A DNA stretch of 64,000 nt from Saccharina japonica (lineage: Eukaryota; Sar; Phaeophyceae; Laminariales; Laminariaceae): the NCBI GenBank assembly GCA_008828725.1, contig MEHQ01004379.1:124001-188000 (forward strand). The letters run 5' to 3'. The notes under the pieces were generated by a model that had not been told where the DNA came from, did no database searches, and saw only the letters and a list, made by a program, of their open reading frames with translations. Positions 1-13,526 of the stretch are shown here, piece by piece. The position numbers and the translations under genes are program-made. Numbering within the stretch: position 1 is the first letter of the stretch; each line of letters opens with the position of its first letter.

Positions 1-502
1 GGTGCATGCAAGAGAAAAAAAGAGAAAAAGAAAAAAGCGAAAAGAAAAAATAATAAAAAGTAAATATACTGAAGCAAATCAACAATCAAGCAACCAAAAG
101 CATGACAAAAAAAGAAAGAAAGTGTCGTGCTTCTCCCAGAGAACCCAGAGGAGATGCGACCTCCAATAAAAAACCAAATGAAATGAAAGAAAATGAAATG
201 GACCGAAACAGCGCCAACAGAGCAAGACTGAGAACGACAGGATAGGACAGCCAGCCGGAGCACACCAAAGGTTTAATGTGAAGAACACACACACACACAC
301 AAAGGCCAGCCGAGGCAGGTTTGTGCCCGTAGTACAGGCAGGTTCTACCAGCTAGTCGGCCTGACTGTAGAAAGAACGCGCTACGATACGGGGAATACTC
401 ACAAAATGTAATGTATCATGTTGCCTCGAAACCCCTCTCGTAAAGGTAATATTGGAATATTCTAACAACGCACCGTGCTTCGTGACTCCTGCTTGCTTGC
501 AG
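1..502. other. Intron sequence left of exon 1
   Basis: AT-rich, A-rich at the far left, with a short (CA)n at 289-300. No exon that fits phase 0 into exon 1 is visible; the preceding exon should lie outside the window. Confidence 0.5.
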
Positions 503-605
503 GGAGTGAACCAACTCGAGGCTAGACTCCAAGTCACACGCCCCCTGCCGTTCCAGAGCTTGAAGCTGGGAGCAGCGTGCGGTCTCATCCTAACCTTCCT
601 GGCAG
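503..605 (+). CDS. Gene 1 exon 1 of window: membrane segment
   Basis: Starts after a CAG acceptor preceded by a pyrimidine-rich stretch and ends at GGCAG|GTGAG, phase 1. Encodes GVNQLEARLQ..., a basic/amphipathic stretch with TRPLPFQ, then a hydrophobic run (LGAACGLILTFLAG) that continues into exon 2. It opens in phase 0 directly after the acceptor with no in-frame ATG, so an earlier exon must exist to the left. Confidence 0.6.
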
Positions 606-2170
606 GTGAGAACTATTACCGCTGTTTTCCATTTTATAATTTAACTGCTGTGCTCTGTATGTTACTGGTACACTCGGTAACACTCATTCTTCCTATTACC
701 CTGTAACATGTTATATACCTGTTATGTAATACTATTCAAACGAGTAGAAATTTTTGAATTATAACATTATAACGACACCAGCCCCGCCACACAGTTGATA
801 TGTATCATATACGTACAATATATACGAGTGTACCGGCCCGCTGATAAGAAAGGAACTCACAAGAAAGTCAGCCTGAAAATTGAAAAATAAATAAATAAGA
901 AAGCTCCCAGCCTAGTCAGCGAATAAGCTTGAAGAAAGTGACCGCTTCCTGTGGCTGGCCTGGGCCCAAGCCACCACTCACTATGCATTACTATTGTTAA
1001 TAGGGAACACGTCTTCTAGGGGACCAAAATAAAAAATCGAAACATAAGAAAGTGTGTTTTCGCGAGCGCCCAGAATAAAAAAGTCAGCCTGAGCCCGATT
1101 GAGAGGGTCGGTACTACTACTACTATACGAGACATACCAGGTATACTTTTGCCGCCGTTGTTGAGTAAGCCCTATCTATGCTGCATATATATGATGATAC
1201 ATATCATATCATCAGTCGTATTTTCTGGTACCCTCACGGGCAGCAGGTACGAAATAACTGCTTGTTTGTGTGCTTGATGGAAGTTTCTGGCATACGAACG
1301 TAGTGCCAGGTATACAGGCGTGTTCGTTCGTGTGGTGGTACCATGAGAGAAGCATCAACTGACTCTAAACAAGCCCAGATATCGCAGAGGAGCATTTATC
1401 GTTTTACGCTCACAAGCAGTGGCACCGTAAACACGCCGTGGACTCAGACAAAAGTGTCTCGAATATTATTATTATTAGTAACGTAACACTTCCTTCCCTC
1501 GGCGTGGTTCAGTTTCGTGCGTCGTTCGGCATTCACCCAGCTGGTTTGGCCTGTTTCATTTAGCTGTAGAATTATTAATATTTTCCCGAAACTATTCGAA
1601 CGGATATTTTTTTTGTTTTTTGTTTATTCCAGCATTCCAGTTACCTGCCAGTATGATAGTAGTCGAGCAGTCATCATGGTTGCAGGATGAATGAGTAGAA
1701 GAGAGGAGGAAACACCCCATCCATGCTACCTGGTATATTTTTATAATCACACTTGATGGAAAATAAATTTGTGTGGGCAACCGGGAATACTGCGGTAAAA
1801 AATGCATCGAGCCCAGCCACACATTATACATGACATGTCGCCAAAAAAAAGTTTGTGCTGCAGGCTGCTGATTGGCTGTGCTGCCGCTGGGTATATACGA
1901 TTATTGGGTACTGCTGTGTATATTTTGCTTTAGAGTCTAAGATGTATGTACAGCAGTAGAAAGATTCAGCTTGAAAGACCGGCACACGCCACCACACCCG
2001 CAGCCCACAGCACGCCTTCCTCTGGCGTGCTCATGAGTGATCATCGTTGAAGCTCATGCTACACACTTGTGGGATGGCAAGGATAACATTAACAATAACT
2101 AGAAATATTAGTAATATTAATAACAATAGTAATAATAATAATAATATGTATTAAAAATAGCAACTATTTG

Positions 2171-2246
<76 letters not shown>

Positions 2247-5200
2247 TAATAATAATAATAATAACAATAACAATAACAATAACAATAATAATAATAATAA
2301 TAATGTCGGTGGCCCCGAGGTCTGGTGGTGCTACTAGTACTAAGAGTTGGTTCTGGGGTTCGAATCCCACTGGCGATCTACCACATTATTTCACTTTTGA
2401 GTATACTTCCATGAAAGTTTCCACGGCTGTTTTTTTTTTCTGTTTTAGAAATATATGTTACTTTCACGTTGCTTTCGTGGAAGTACATTTTACTACTACG
2501 AAAGTGTTTTTAACTTCCATGTGATTAAATTGGAAGTTAATTATGTTTCCGTCCACGATTTGTTTTTTACTTTCATGGGAGTAAAAACTTCACTTCCGCG
2601 GAAGTTTATTTCACTTTCATGGAAGTGTGTTTTGCTTCCATGCAAGTTTTTGTTACTTTCATGTGAATAAATTGGACGCAAGTTATATTTTTACTTCCAT
2701 GGAAGCAAAATATGGAAGCGAGGGCCCCTGCACCCAGTTGTTACACCGTCCAACCCAAAGTGGGCCCATCTCGATTTCCAAAACGTGGACCAATTAAAAA
2801 AAAGATACTAAAACCCGTGCGCCCGTAGCACGCAGCGCGGAACCACACTACGCGTAGACCTGTCTAATGGCCGCAAATCCTCTTCAAACGGAAACCTCCA
2901 CGGAACCATGAGAGTAAATACGGTTAACATCCATGAAATTTTCCACATAAGGCAATTTACTTAAAAGCTTCAACACTGAGTTCCGGTTCTTCCCCTTCCC
3001 GATGTTCCCCCTACCCGGTGTTTTTGATAAAACATAGTAATCCTTGTTTGATGGACATTCTTCTTTTTCGTCTTCTTGCGGCCGAAAAGCGCATGGCAGA
3101 TCTCGGTCCCCATCCTTATAGGCAAGAATTAATGAAAATCCTCACCCCTTCAGACGCGCGTTCATGATGATCTCTCGATTTTCATCCGGCTAGCTTTCCC
3201 ATACGACTGTGGTTCTGCATAGGGGGGTAGACAGCAATGAATCAACGCCTACTCAACGTTGAACCCGGCAATCTCTCGTCCGGTCAGCTCGTGAAGGACT
3301 CTAATCCCCTAAACCATTAAAATCAAAAAAATCTCTTCAGCTTGTGACAGTGAACGTCTCACCCTACTCATGGAGCTTCGGTCCACAGCTTGATGGATAT
3401 TTTCCTCGACATGAGGTGAACGGGCTTGCTCGCTTTTTTTTGACCAGCGTGTTCGCCTCTGCCTCGACTGCATCGGGGAGCATTTGCCTGACGACCTACC
3501 CGCTGGCTCGTGCGGGCGGCGGGGTCTTCCATTGAAGTAAAAATTATTTCCAATGGAAGTAGACTTTCTTGTATCGAAGTAAATGGTTACTTCCATGGAA
3601 GTAAAAGTTCCATTGAAGTAAAACACATTCCATGAAGGTAAAAATAAAAGTTCCATGGAAGTAAAACACGAAGTAAAACACATTTCATGGAAGTAAAACA
3701 TACTCCATGGAAGTAGTAATAAAACCTCCATGGAAGTAAAAAACATTCCATGGAAGTAAAAGTTCCATGAAAGTAAACAATATTCCATGGAAGTAAAAAA
3801 CACTCGATCGAAGAAAAAACACTCCCATAACTACCACCAACTTGTGAAGCGCCGGGTGATGCCTGGTACAGTTATCACTCGTGTTGTTTGTTCGATCGAA
3901 GCGCGTAGCAACTTCCACTGTTGACGGAAGCGGAAGCTTCCATCAATTTCCATAAAATGAAGCTTCTACAGCTACATTCGGTGCAAGCTGACAAAGCTTC
4001 CTTTACTCCGGTCGAGCACTTCCACCTACTTCCACGAGTTTTCTGAACTGCCATTAGCTCCCACAATAGTTTACCGACTTCCCTTGCTTCCACCAGCTTC
4101 CGCAGACTTCATTACTCCCATGGAAATTGATGCGGAAGCGAACTGTTATTTCCATGGAAGTTGTGGTACGTCCATAGAAATAAATTTTACTTACATGAAA
4201 GTTGTTTTACTTCCATAGAAGAAAAAATTATATCCATGGAAGTTTTTTACGTCCATAGAAGTAAAGTTTACTTTCATGGATGTTGTTGTACTTGCATGCA
4301 AAGTATTTTACTTCTATAGAACTTTACTTCCATGTAAGAAAAAACTACTTCCACGGAAGTTGTTTACTTCCATAGAAGTATTTGTTTTGCTTCCATGGAA
4401 GGTTCCATGGACGTGGCCGTGGACGACCGGTGGGGTGCCTGGGATCAGGGTGGCTGGTGGGCCTCCGGTGGCTACTCTTGAGCGCTAATTATATATCTTC
4501 ACGTTGTGGGTGAGGACAGGGGGCCGAATGGGAACGGCCCACTGCAGGGTCAAGGTACCAAGCGGGGGTAGATTATCATATGGAAGGCAGATTCTATGAA
4601 AACATACAAAAAATCCATGGAAGTAAATCCAACTTCATTGGGCCTACGTTTGCTTCCATGGAAGTTGACAAACGCTTCCATGGATGATGCTAGGAAGGTC
4701 CCATGGAAGCTTCTATCAATTCCCATGAACGTTGGAATTCGTAGTTTGTTTTAAGTTTACAAATTCAATGGAAGAAAATCCAACTTTAAAATGGACCTAC
4801 ATTTGCTTCGATGGAAGTTGATGAAAGCTTCTACGGAAGGTGCTGGGAAGGTTCCATGGAAGCTTCTATCAACTTCCATGAAATAAAGTGTAATTTACTT
4901 CCATTGAAGTAAGTCTAAAGTCAATGGAAGTCGTTTTACTTCCATGGAAATACATTTACTTCCAACCAACTTCTACTTCCATAGAAGTAAATTTACTTAT
5001 TTTTACTCCCCAAGTATATTTTGTTCGATGGAAATGCCCATGGCAGTAAACTCAATAACATGGAAATGTGGGAGGCCGGGACGGCGTGGGGCCTTGCAAC
5101 TTGAAATATATAAACCACTTCGACAGCAGCAGCTGTGGGTAGTGTGTCCTGATTATGTCCGTCTTTTCCAGTGTCTGGTTTTTCAAGCAGAGTAGATAAT

Positions 5201-8200
5201 CTGTTGAGCCCCCATGTAGTTTTTGCTGCCCAGTAAATCCCCATAATACACAATTAGTTGAAACTAATATATAAAAACATACTTCGTACTCGTTCGTATA
5301 GCGTTGATGTACTACTGCCGTTGTACGTTGTTACAGGTATTTACATAAATCTGTTCGTATTTTCATAAATGAAATTTAGAAAGCTGTTGTAGTTGCTGTT
5401 GCTGCTGTATCAACATGATGCTTACGGTGGGGGTACAAAAGAAACCCTATGCACAAGGTCTACCTTCCTTCTCCCGGCCTGAGCTCTATCTTCTCCACCA
5501 TCATATCGTGTACCTGGTACGTTTTTTCTTTTTCTAAATACCCCCGCCTCGATTCCTCCCTCGACAAATTTTATCCCACAGGGGGGCTCACCATCTTCGC
5601 CTTGGAATTGGTCGAGTCCGCCTTCCTCGCCGACAATGACGACGCAAGGACGGTGTACCGCGGAGTGTTCAGGATCTTCGGGGCGATCGTCTTCACCCAC
5701 CTCGGCGTTTCCGTCCTTCAACAGGGGGGCAACTTGGTCAGGAGCTCGACGTTGTACGAGGTATGGTCACTGGTCACACACGCCAACTTCTAGTACTTCC
5801 AGCTGTACAGAGTACAGCAGTGCACATTATGATATCGCTACGGGGCACCATGGTAGTCAGGAACCCTCGCTTACAAGAAAACACCCTGGAATTCTTGTTC
5901 GAGGATGGGTGCTTCCTACACTAACTTCATCTTAACGACTCCCGAGTTTATTATTTATCCTGAAAACTCTCGGCCTGTCTTTCTTATTACTCGTTTTCGT
6001 ATTTAGTGTCCTCTGTACGGTACGTATAGCTCTGGTCTACCGTACATATACGAAACCCTCGGTCTCACGTTTCACAGCTGTTGGGTTTTTGTTTCCTATA
6101 CATCTATCTGAGCAGCCTTTATAGGGTAAGCACAACTCGACGAAAGTTGACGAGGGAAGAAAGTGCTGAAATCTTCTCGCGATAAATAGCAAGGCAAGCA
6201 CCATAGTGGGGGAGAAGGGCGAAGAGCCTACTTTGTGACCCAGAATCTGAGTTACGACTAGGAAGGAGAGAGAAAGGAAGGGCGAAGATAATAAATGGGA
6301 TGGACAAAAAACAAAGTCACCGTGAAGAACACGCATAACCACCACCGTTTAGGGGACGAAATTATTTCAAGTGGACTTGGGTCATTTTGTAGGTATTAAT
6401 CGTTGTATACAACATTACCAACAAAGACATCGTTTTGTTTGTAGGTCAAGCTACAGAACTGGTATATCTCTAAGATGAATAATCGGCACGGACACTGGGT
6501 GTGCTGGATGTCGACGGGTAGAAATGACGGTTTAATGCGAAGAACACACACACAGCTGCTTCAGCAGTGACTGCAATTGTAGTGCGATATTCAATATGAA
6601 ATGTTTGTAAAGTTATATTTACTTGGAATTGGAGTTGGCCGAACTGTATCTACACTTCCAAGCAGTTTGTCCACAAATACTGTAGGACTGTAGGTACTGC
6701 GAACGAACACATGTTCACCCTATACTCAATTTCCAACGAATTTGTCTTCTGCAAACCTTATTTCGTCCACTCATAAGTCCTATCATTTGCTGCAATTTGT
6801 CTCCTGCAAACGTTGTTTCATCCAGCTCTGATTAATTTTCAAGTACTACGACGGTTGTATATAGTTTTCTGCTGCAGACACAAATTCGTTGCACGATCTA
6901 AGAAACAATCCAAGTGGTTTTCTGTTGCCTACAAACATTATTATTTCATCCAACTCCTACAGTAAAATGCAAAATTCAAAGTATGGTTTGTCCCTTTTGC
7001 AAACCCAACTCTTAATCCGAGCAGTTTAAATACCTTGGCCCTTACACTCCAATACTCGTATGAATATAATAGCTCGTACATGTTATACGGTTACTGTATT
7101 GGTCATCACGATATCACGACGATACACACAGTCAGATGGCAAAAATGAACTACTCACCTAATAAAGGGAACCATAGCAAATGAGACCTGCGGTACATACA
7201 AAAACCCCTACCTGATATATACTTACCGATTTTTAATTAAAAAAATGGTCCTACCAGGTATTTACTATGGTCCCCCAGAATAGTATGGTATCATGCGTTG
7301 TACCCTGCACCACGTACTCTACCATCAAATCGACCCAGTACGAGTCTAGATACATGTAGCAGGTGGATGTGATCGCCGGGCTGGAAATCCGAGTGCTGTG
7401 TCGCCACGCTTCGAAGCCATTTTCTTGACGCGAGGTGGACCTTTTTGTTTGGCTTCCGCCACCGAAAAACGCCTGCCGCGACGGCACTCGGGCAGGGTCT
7501 GCCCGGCGGCCTGCTCGAGGGCTCGTGCGGCCGGCGAGCCCGCTCATCCGAAGGCGGTGTGAAAAATATCTGCTGCTAGAATAGCAGTAGTTCCTCGGCT
7601 AATCGGTGTTTTAATAAACTTAATGAACCGTGCTTGAAGACGCTTTGTTCGGCATGAGGCTGACGGATTCGCTCGCTTTTCCAACCAGCGTGTCCGCCTG
7701 CCTCGATTGAACCGCAAAGGGTTTGCCCGACGGCCTACCCGACGGCTCGTGCGTGCGGCGCCGGGCCTTAAAATGTTTAATAGCTTTCTATTTAATTCTT
7801 GTAGCAGCAGCTGTGGTGGGTAAATTGTTTCGCCTCATTTCCCGTCTTTCCCAGCTGGTCTCTCTAGCAAAGTAACAAATGTTGTGACAGCCCCCCCCCC
7901 GTATTGTTTGCCAGGGGAGAACTGCGTGCTACATGCAATTGCCTATGCCGGTAGTACTCCCATGATGTTGATGTACTGCTTAATGTAAGGGTATTACCTG
8001 CTGAGCTATATGGGTAAAAGATCGATCGATTACCCAGCCCAGGGTAATCCTTATAACACTCTCCCCCCCTCTGAACGGCGGGATATTTGGGACGTCGGTA
8101 CCGTATACGGCCGTACGTTGACCTACCCGCTTCGTTTCAATACCTGGGGAACCAGGGAGACGTGTCATTTGGGGACGCACGCGCAAGCGTTTCTGACAAA

Positions 8201-11200
8201 AGAAACGTTCGAAGTGAGATTCGAACCCATGTCCTCGACGACGTCAATTGTGAGGGTATTACCTGCTGAGCTATATGGGTAAAAGATCTATCGATTACCC
8301 AGCCCAGGGTAGTCCTTATAAAATTAACTGTTGTACGTATTGTATGATACCTGTCTACTGTAAGTACTTTAAAAAGTTGTTAATGTATCAACATGATATG
8401 TAAGATGGTGATGGTTATGGTAGGTCGCATTTTATCGTGGTGCGTATGAAGAGCTCCTATTAGTAGTCGTACTCTTGTCATATCATTGTACAAGTCCAGT
8501 GTGTAGCATGCTGCTGCTGTGCTGCGGCTGCTGCTGTCGACTTTTCGAGCAGTGCTTGTCCCTTAGCGGTGCTGCCGCCTCAGCGGTCTCGACTTTTTCT
8601 ACGGACGGTCCCTGCAACTACCGCGCAGTGCGGGAATACGCGGAACAGCGGTGGGCATCATCCCGCCGTGGCGTAGCCCCCCTTGTATTGGTATATAGTA
8701 GTAAAATATATTCCGCTCTGTCCCGAAATTTTATAACCTTTTGCATCAAATAGTACTAAACAAAAGGTCCTTGTATTGGAGACAGAGTGGTATACAGTAA
8801 TACAAAAAAACAAATGTAGTATGTCCCGTGCAAATATTCCACAGCCAGATATGTCACAACAAGTTTGCAGGAAAAACACTACTTGGAATTAGAGTTGAGT
8901 AAAATAATGTTCGCAGACGACAAGCCATTTGGACTTTCGCTGGAGGCAAACTGTCTTTGTAAAATAATGTAGGATTATGTAACTATAAAATGTGAGGTGG
9001 TAATTTGTTTTTTATTTCGAGTAATATCTGGAAAAAAAAGGAAGACTGTTAGTCGATAAAAACACCCTAAACCTGTATAGGTAAAAGCTGGTTTAATTTT
9101 TGACCACCCGTTAGTATTTATGAAACTTACAAACAACAGCTGTGAGATCGAGTATTTCGTCGAAACTTAGCTGTACAAGCTACGTGTGATACTAGTGGAT
9201 GTACCATGATGAAGATGAGCCCCTCCGGACCTTATGTGGAAAAGCTTCCTCACTTTTCGTATGATACTCCCAATAACTTGCATTGTCAGTTTTCTTCTAA
9301 CTCCCTGACGCTGTTAAGAAACACTGATACGTTGAACCTACTACTAGTCCGGAGGGCCATATTAAACAGGACCAAATATTGTTTGTTAAAGTAGGTAAAT
9401 ATGTAGTTTTGTTTTGTTAATATGGTCCCCTGTTATAATAGTATTCTTGCAGTGGCGACGTGGCAGCATCAGCAACAACCAACCGCAATGCGACACAGGA
9501 CACATGACACACGCCATTGCTTCCGGCATTTATGGCTGCTCCCCGATTTGCAACACAAACGAGCGACCGACGAAAGAAATCGCCGGCATCATGTGTGCTA
9601 CCAAACCATTGCTGACAGGCAGTTAGTTCGAGCGAATACTACTTTTACAATGAACTAAGAAACCCGTCAGCTGCCAATTACTTTCTAAACTTACGTGGCG
9701 CAAAAAAATAGCGACCACTTTCGAGGTGACTCGAAGCGACCGACCGACCAATCGATTGACCGACCGACCGGGAACCACACCAACGCACACAAGTTGACGA
9801 CAGTTGTGAACCAAATGTCGAAACCAAAATCAAAATCACCTCGGACCTCTGACAGCCCAGTAGAACTTTAACTGCTATGCACTACTCGTACAGTAGTACA
9901 CCAATTTTCGACTTGACTTCACAAATCCCTCTTTTCTCGCCCATTTACCGCACGTCTCGCTCAATGTTCGGCCAACACACTTGTCACCACAAATTGTGAA
10001 CCAAACCTAGCCTCGGGCGCCACCTCTGACAACCATTGTCATTCCTACTCCGCACTACTGCAGCACCAATTTTCGAACTGACTTCATTCAATCCCCTGTT
10101 TTTTTGTTTCGCCAATCACCGAAAAACGCCTCGCTCAAATGTTTCGGCCCAATCACATCAGACCAAGATCAAGAAATTCGCGGCGACCACGAAGGCGGCT
10201 ACCAGTGGCCCCAACCGCGGCCAGCTGTTCTACTTGGGCCTGGCGGCATCGCTCCGCGAGGGCATAGTGAGCTACCTCTTCATGATCCCCCTCGGCGGCG
10301 CCTTCGAAGCCGAAAACATCCCTCTGCCCGCGGTGCTCGGTGAGCGCACATACAACGCATGCCATGCACATATTTATATATATATATATACAACGCATGC
10401 GATTTATGAAACAGGTCAACGCATAGGATGCGTACAGCAGATCGATGCGTACAAGGCCTCTATGATGCAACAACACACCACGTTCGAAGTTAGGCTCGTA
10501 TATTGGTAATGCAACACGAGGGGCTAAAATGGTACAACAGGCTTCGTAGTTTACTCTTGTTGCGTTCCGTCTATATACGTATGTTTTGTTTTACTTACCT
10601 TCTCTTTTCCCTTTTATTAGTTTTTTGTTGTTTTACCTTTTGTTGTGTTTTGTCGTCGCAACCCACCAGGCGCCATCGCCGGGCTCCTGGCGGCGCGTTA
10701 CCTCGCGCCGGCCCTCGTCTGGGGGGGCGTCGGCGAGTCGGACGGCATCCGTCCCGACTCCCACGCCACCTCCTGGTCTACCCGTCGCGAGGCTCTGACC
10801 AACCAGTACGTATCCAGGCTGGCAGCCAAGGCTCGGGACGCCGCCGCCGCCGCGAGTGACATCGCTTCTGCGGATGGTGGTGGAGGGGGTGCCGGAGAAC
10901 GCGAGTCCAAGGAACGTCAAGACAGCGACACAGAAGGAGTTCCTAAGAATTTGACGGATCTCACCGCAGGGGCCCTTGAGGTGTGTTGTGTTTTGAGTTG
11001 TGTTGTGTTTTTGTGCGGGTGTCAACGGAGGAGGGGCTAAGGCTTGATATATATATATACATGAAAAAATAGGTACCCGAGAAAAGTAGAGGCGAGCAGA
11101 GCCGAAGGGAACGCTACCGCCGCCGTCGCCGCCGTCGCCGCCAGCGTTGTCACTCGTCCATTGTTCCTTCAGATAACACTAAAATTCGAAGCTGATGGTT

Positions 11201-13142
11201 TGCCACTTAGAGCGTCACGACCCACCATGCTCCGTCTCGAAAGGGATGCTACCCCTTGGTCAAATGACTAATTCAAGAAAAACATGAGTACGCCCCCCCC
11301 CCCCCCCCCCCCACCAAACCAAACCAAACCAATTATGACAACAGAACAGAACAACGCTGAAACCTGAATCTAATACATATGGTGTCTGACCTGTTGAAAA
11401 CAAATGTCCACAGGACTCGAGTCCTACCAAAGCCCCCCCCCCTCCCCGAGCAATGTCTGCCTGCTTGATGAAACCCCAACGTGCTTCGCCCCGGCATTGT
11501 AGGGATGCGAGGGGTCTATAACCATGCGATTACGGCCATGCACGACAGGAGTAAGTACACCCCGCTGCCCGCGCGCGCTTTATGTTTCGCGCTTGGTGCA
11601 AGCAATGGCTGCCTGGTAGGTGAAAACCCGACGTGTTCCGTCCCGGGCATGGTAGGGAGGCAAACGTCTGTGGTGATACGACTACGACCATGCATGGCAT
11701 ACATACCCCCCCCCCCCCCCCCCCGTTCCGTCTCGAAATTGATGCGTGGTCAATGGTCAAATGACTCAGGCAAGCAACAAATGAGTACCCCCCCCCCCCC
11801 CTGCCTTTGCCGATATGTTCCTCCTAACACTGCAACCACAACCACCACCATCACCAACACCAACACTACGGCAGGAAATGTTCCGAGACAGCGAGGTGGA
11901 CCCCGAGAACTACAACGACCTGGACTACGCTCAGAAACGCCTCCTCGTGCTGAAGAGCAGCAAGGCACTCAGGAAGTTCACCGGCGACGGTGGTGGCGAC
12001 GGCGATGGCGACGATGGGAGCGACGGGGACAGCGGCGAGTACGAGGCGGCAGTTCACGCCCTCCAGAACTCGTCTCAGTGGGGTTCCATGATGTGAGAAA
12101 AAATCGGGAAGGGGGGGGGGATGGGAGGGGTGGGAGAGGGTGGGAAGGAAGGGAGGGGTGGGAGAGGGTGGGGAAGGGTGGGAAGGGTGAGACCGGGTGG
12201 AAGGGGGGAAAGGGGGGGAAGGGGGGGGTCTTAGAGGGGTACCGTGGTGTGTGAAGAGTGAAAGGGGGGAGTGATGAACATTACCTCTTTTTTTTCTTTT
12301 TTTTTTATCCTCCGGCGGATGGGTCAAAATAAAGCTTACGCCCTCCACACTTCCACGTCTCATTACTTACTTTTGGATGCGATCCGATGGGATCCGATGG
12401 AATCCGATGGGATCCGATGGGAATCCCATGGGAAATTCCGCCCCCTCCAGAGCTCGTCGTAGTGGGATTCCACAATGTGCGAAGGGGGAGGAGGGGGAGC
12501 ATGGAGGGGGGTAGGGTCTCCTTTTACAACCGCCTTCTCCGGCCTGATTCAAAGCAACGTGGAAGCCCTAACCAATCCATGGCAAAATATCACGCTCGAA
12601 CGATTATCAGAGACGAGATGAAGCAGGCCCTGTGTTTCGGTACTGCCATGACAAGGATGAAAATATATCTTCGCACCGCCTCTGACCCCCCCCCCCCTCT
12701 TCCGCCTCCTCAAACCCCTTGCTCTCTCTCTACGGTCTGTGCTTATCTGCGTTTTTTTCCTTTCGTTTTTCCCGGTGTTTTCAGCACGCCAGATATCGGC
12801 AGGCAAGTATCCGAGAAGAACACTGTTGGTAGTCAATTAGCCGGAGGGGCGATCGGACACCGTACGAGCAGCCGGTGAGGAGCATAGGGCCATCACGCCC
12901 CGACTCCACCCACTTACCCCCCCGGCATTATAGGGATGCGAGGGCCTATGGTCATACGACTACGGCCATGCATGAATATCGAGTACACCCCCCCCTCCCC
13001 CCGGCCCCAAAACGCCCCACGGCGTTTCGCGCTTGGTGCAAGAAATGTCTGCCCCTGCTCGGTGAAAACCCGGCGTGTTCCGTCCCGGCATTGTTGGGAT
13101 GCGAGGGTCTATGGGCATCTACAATGGTCATGAATGGTTTGA

Positions 13143-13195
<53 letters not shown>

Positions 13196-13492
13196 TCCAC
13201 CGCACGCACCTCCTGCTACCGCCACCTACATGTCATTAGCAATGCGGTATCAACAGTGGATGTTCTCCCTACTGGTATAGCACCGTCTACCGAAATTTAA
13301 TAACCGTTTACATTGAATAGTAGTGAGCAAACGTTTATTATAGTCTGGAACAGAGTGGTGTCTTTAATTTGTTACCGCCCCGTGCGCGCTGACCACCGCC
13401 CGGGGCTCGTCGAGTCAATGTTATAAAATATGTCGTGATCTCGGCGGGGGGTACGTACTACGCCTGTCGCATCCGTCACAAGTGTTGTGTTT

Positions 13493-13526
<34 letters not shown>

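Larger units (their letters stand above)
606..5581 (+). other. Gene 1 intron 1 (4,976 bases)
   Basis: No further exon seen. Contains a long AAT microsatellite, a tRNA-like repeat, the CTTCCATGGAAG palindrome arrays and one copy of a GC-rich ~135-bp repeat, all listed separately. Bases 606-2160 are AT-rich with several TACCAGGTA motifs and no recognisable gene. Confidence 0.6.
5761..10161 (+). other. Gene 1 intron 2 (4,401 bases)
   Basis: No further exon seen. Holds family S copy 1, GC-rich repeats, the tRNA-derived element with terminal direct repeats and one Stowaway-like element. Bases 8800-10160 are unremarkable, apart from a short inverted pair (CCTCCGGACC near 9226 and GTCCGGAGGG near 9347). 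Confidence 0.6.

Noticed and set aside
2164..2524. Poly-isoleucine open frames on both strands
   Set aside because: Translation of the AAT microsatellite.
8210..8280. Functional tRNA gene on the minus strand (also 47018-47091 and 51418-51491)
   Set aside because: A- and B-boxes are good but the D-stem and acceptor stem do not pair, and the unit is part of a dispersed repeat.
11481..12254. 257-codon open frame over exon 5
   Set aside because: Wrong frame across exon 5 of gene 1; it runs through poly-C and G-rich purine tracts.
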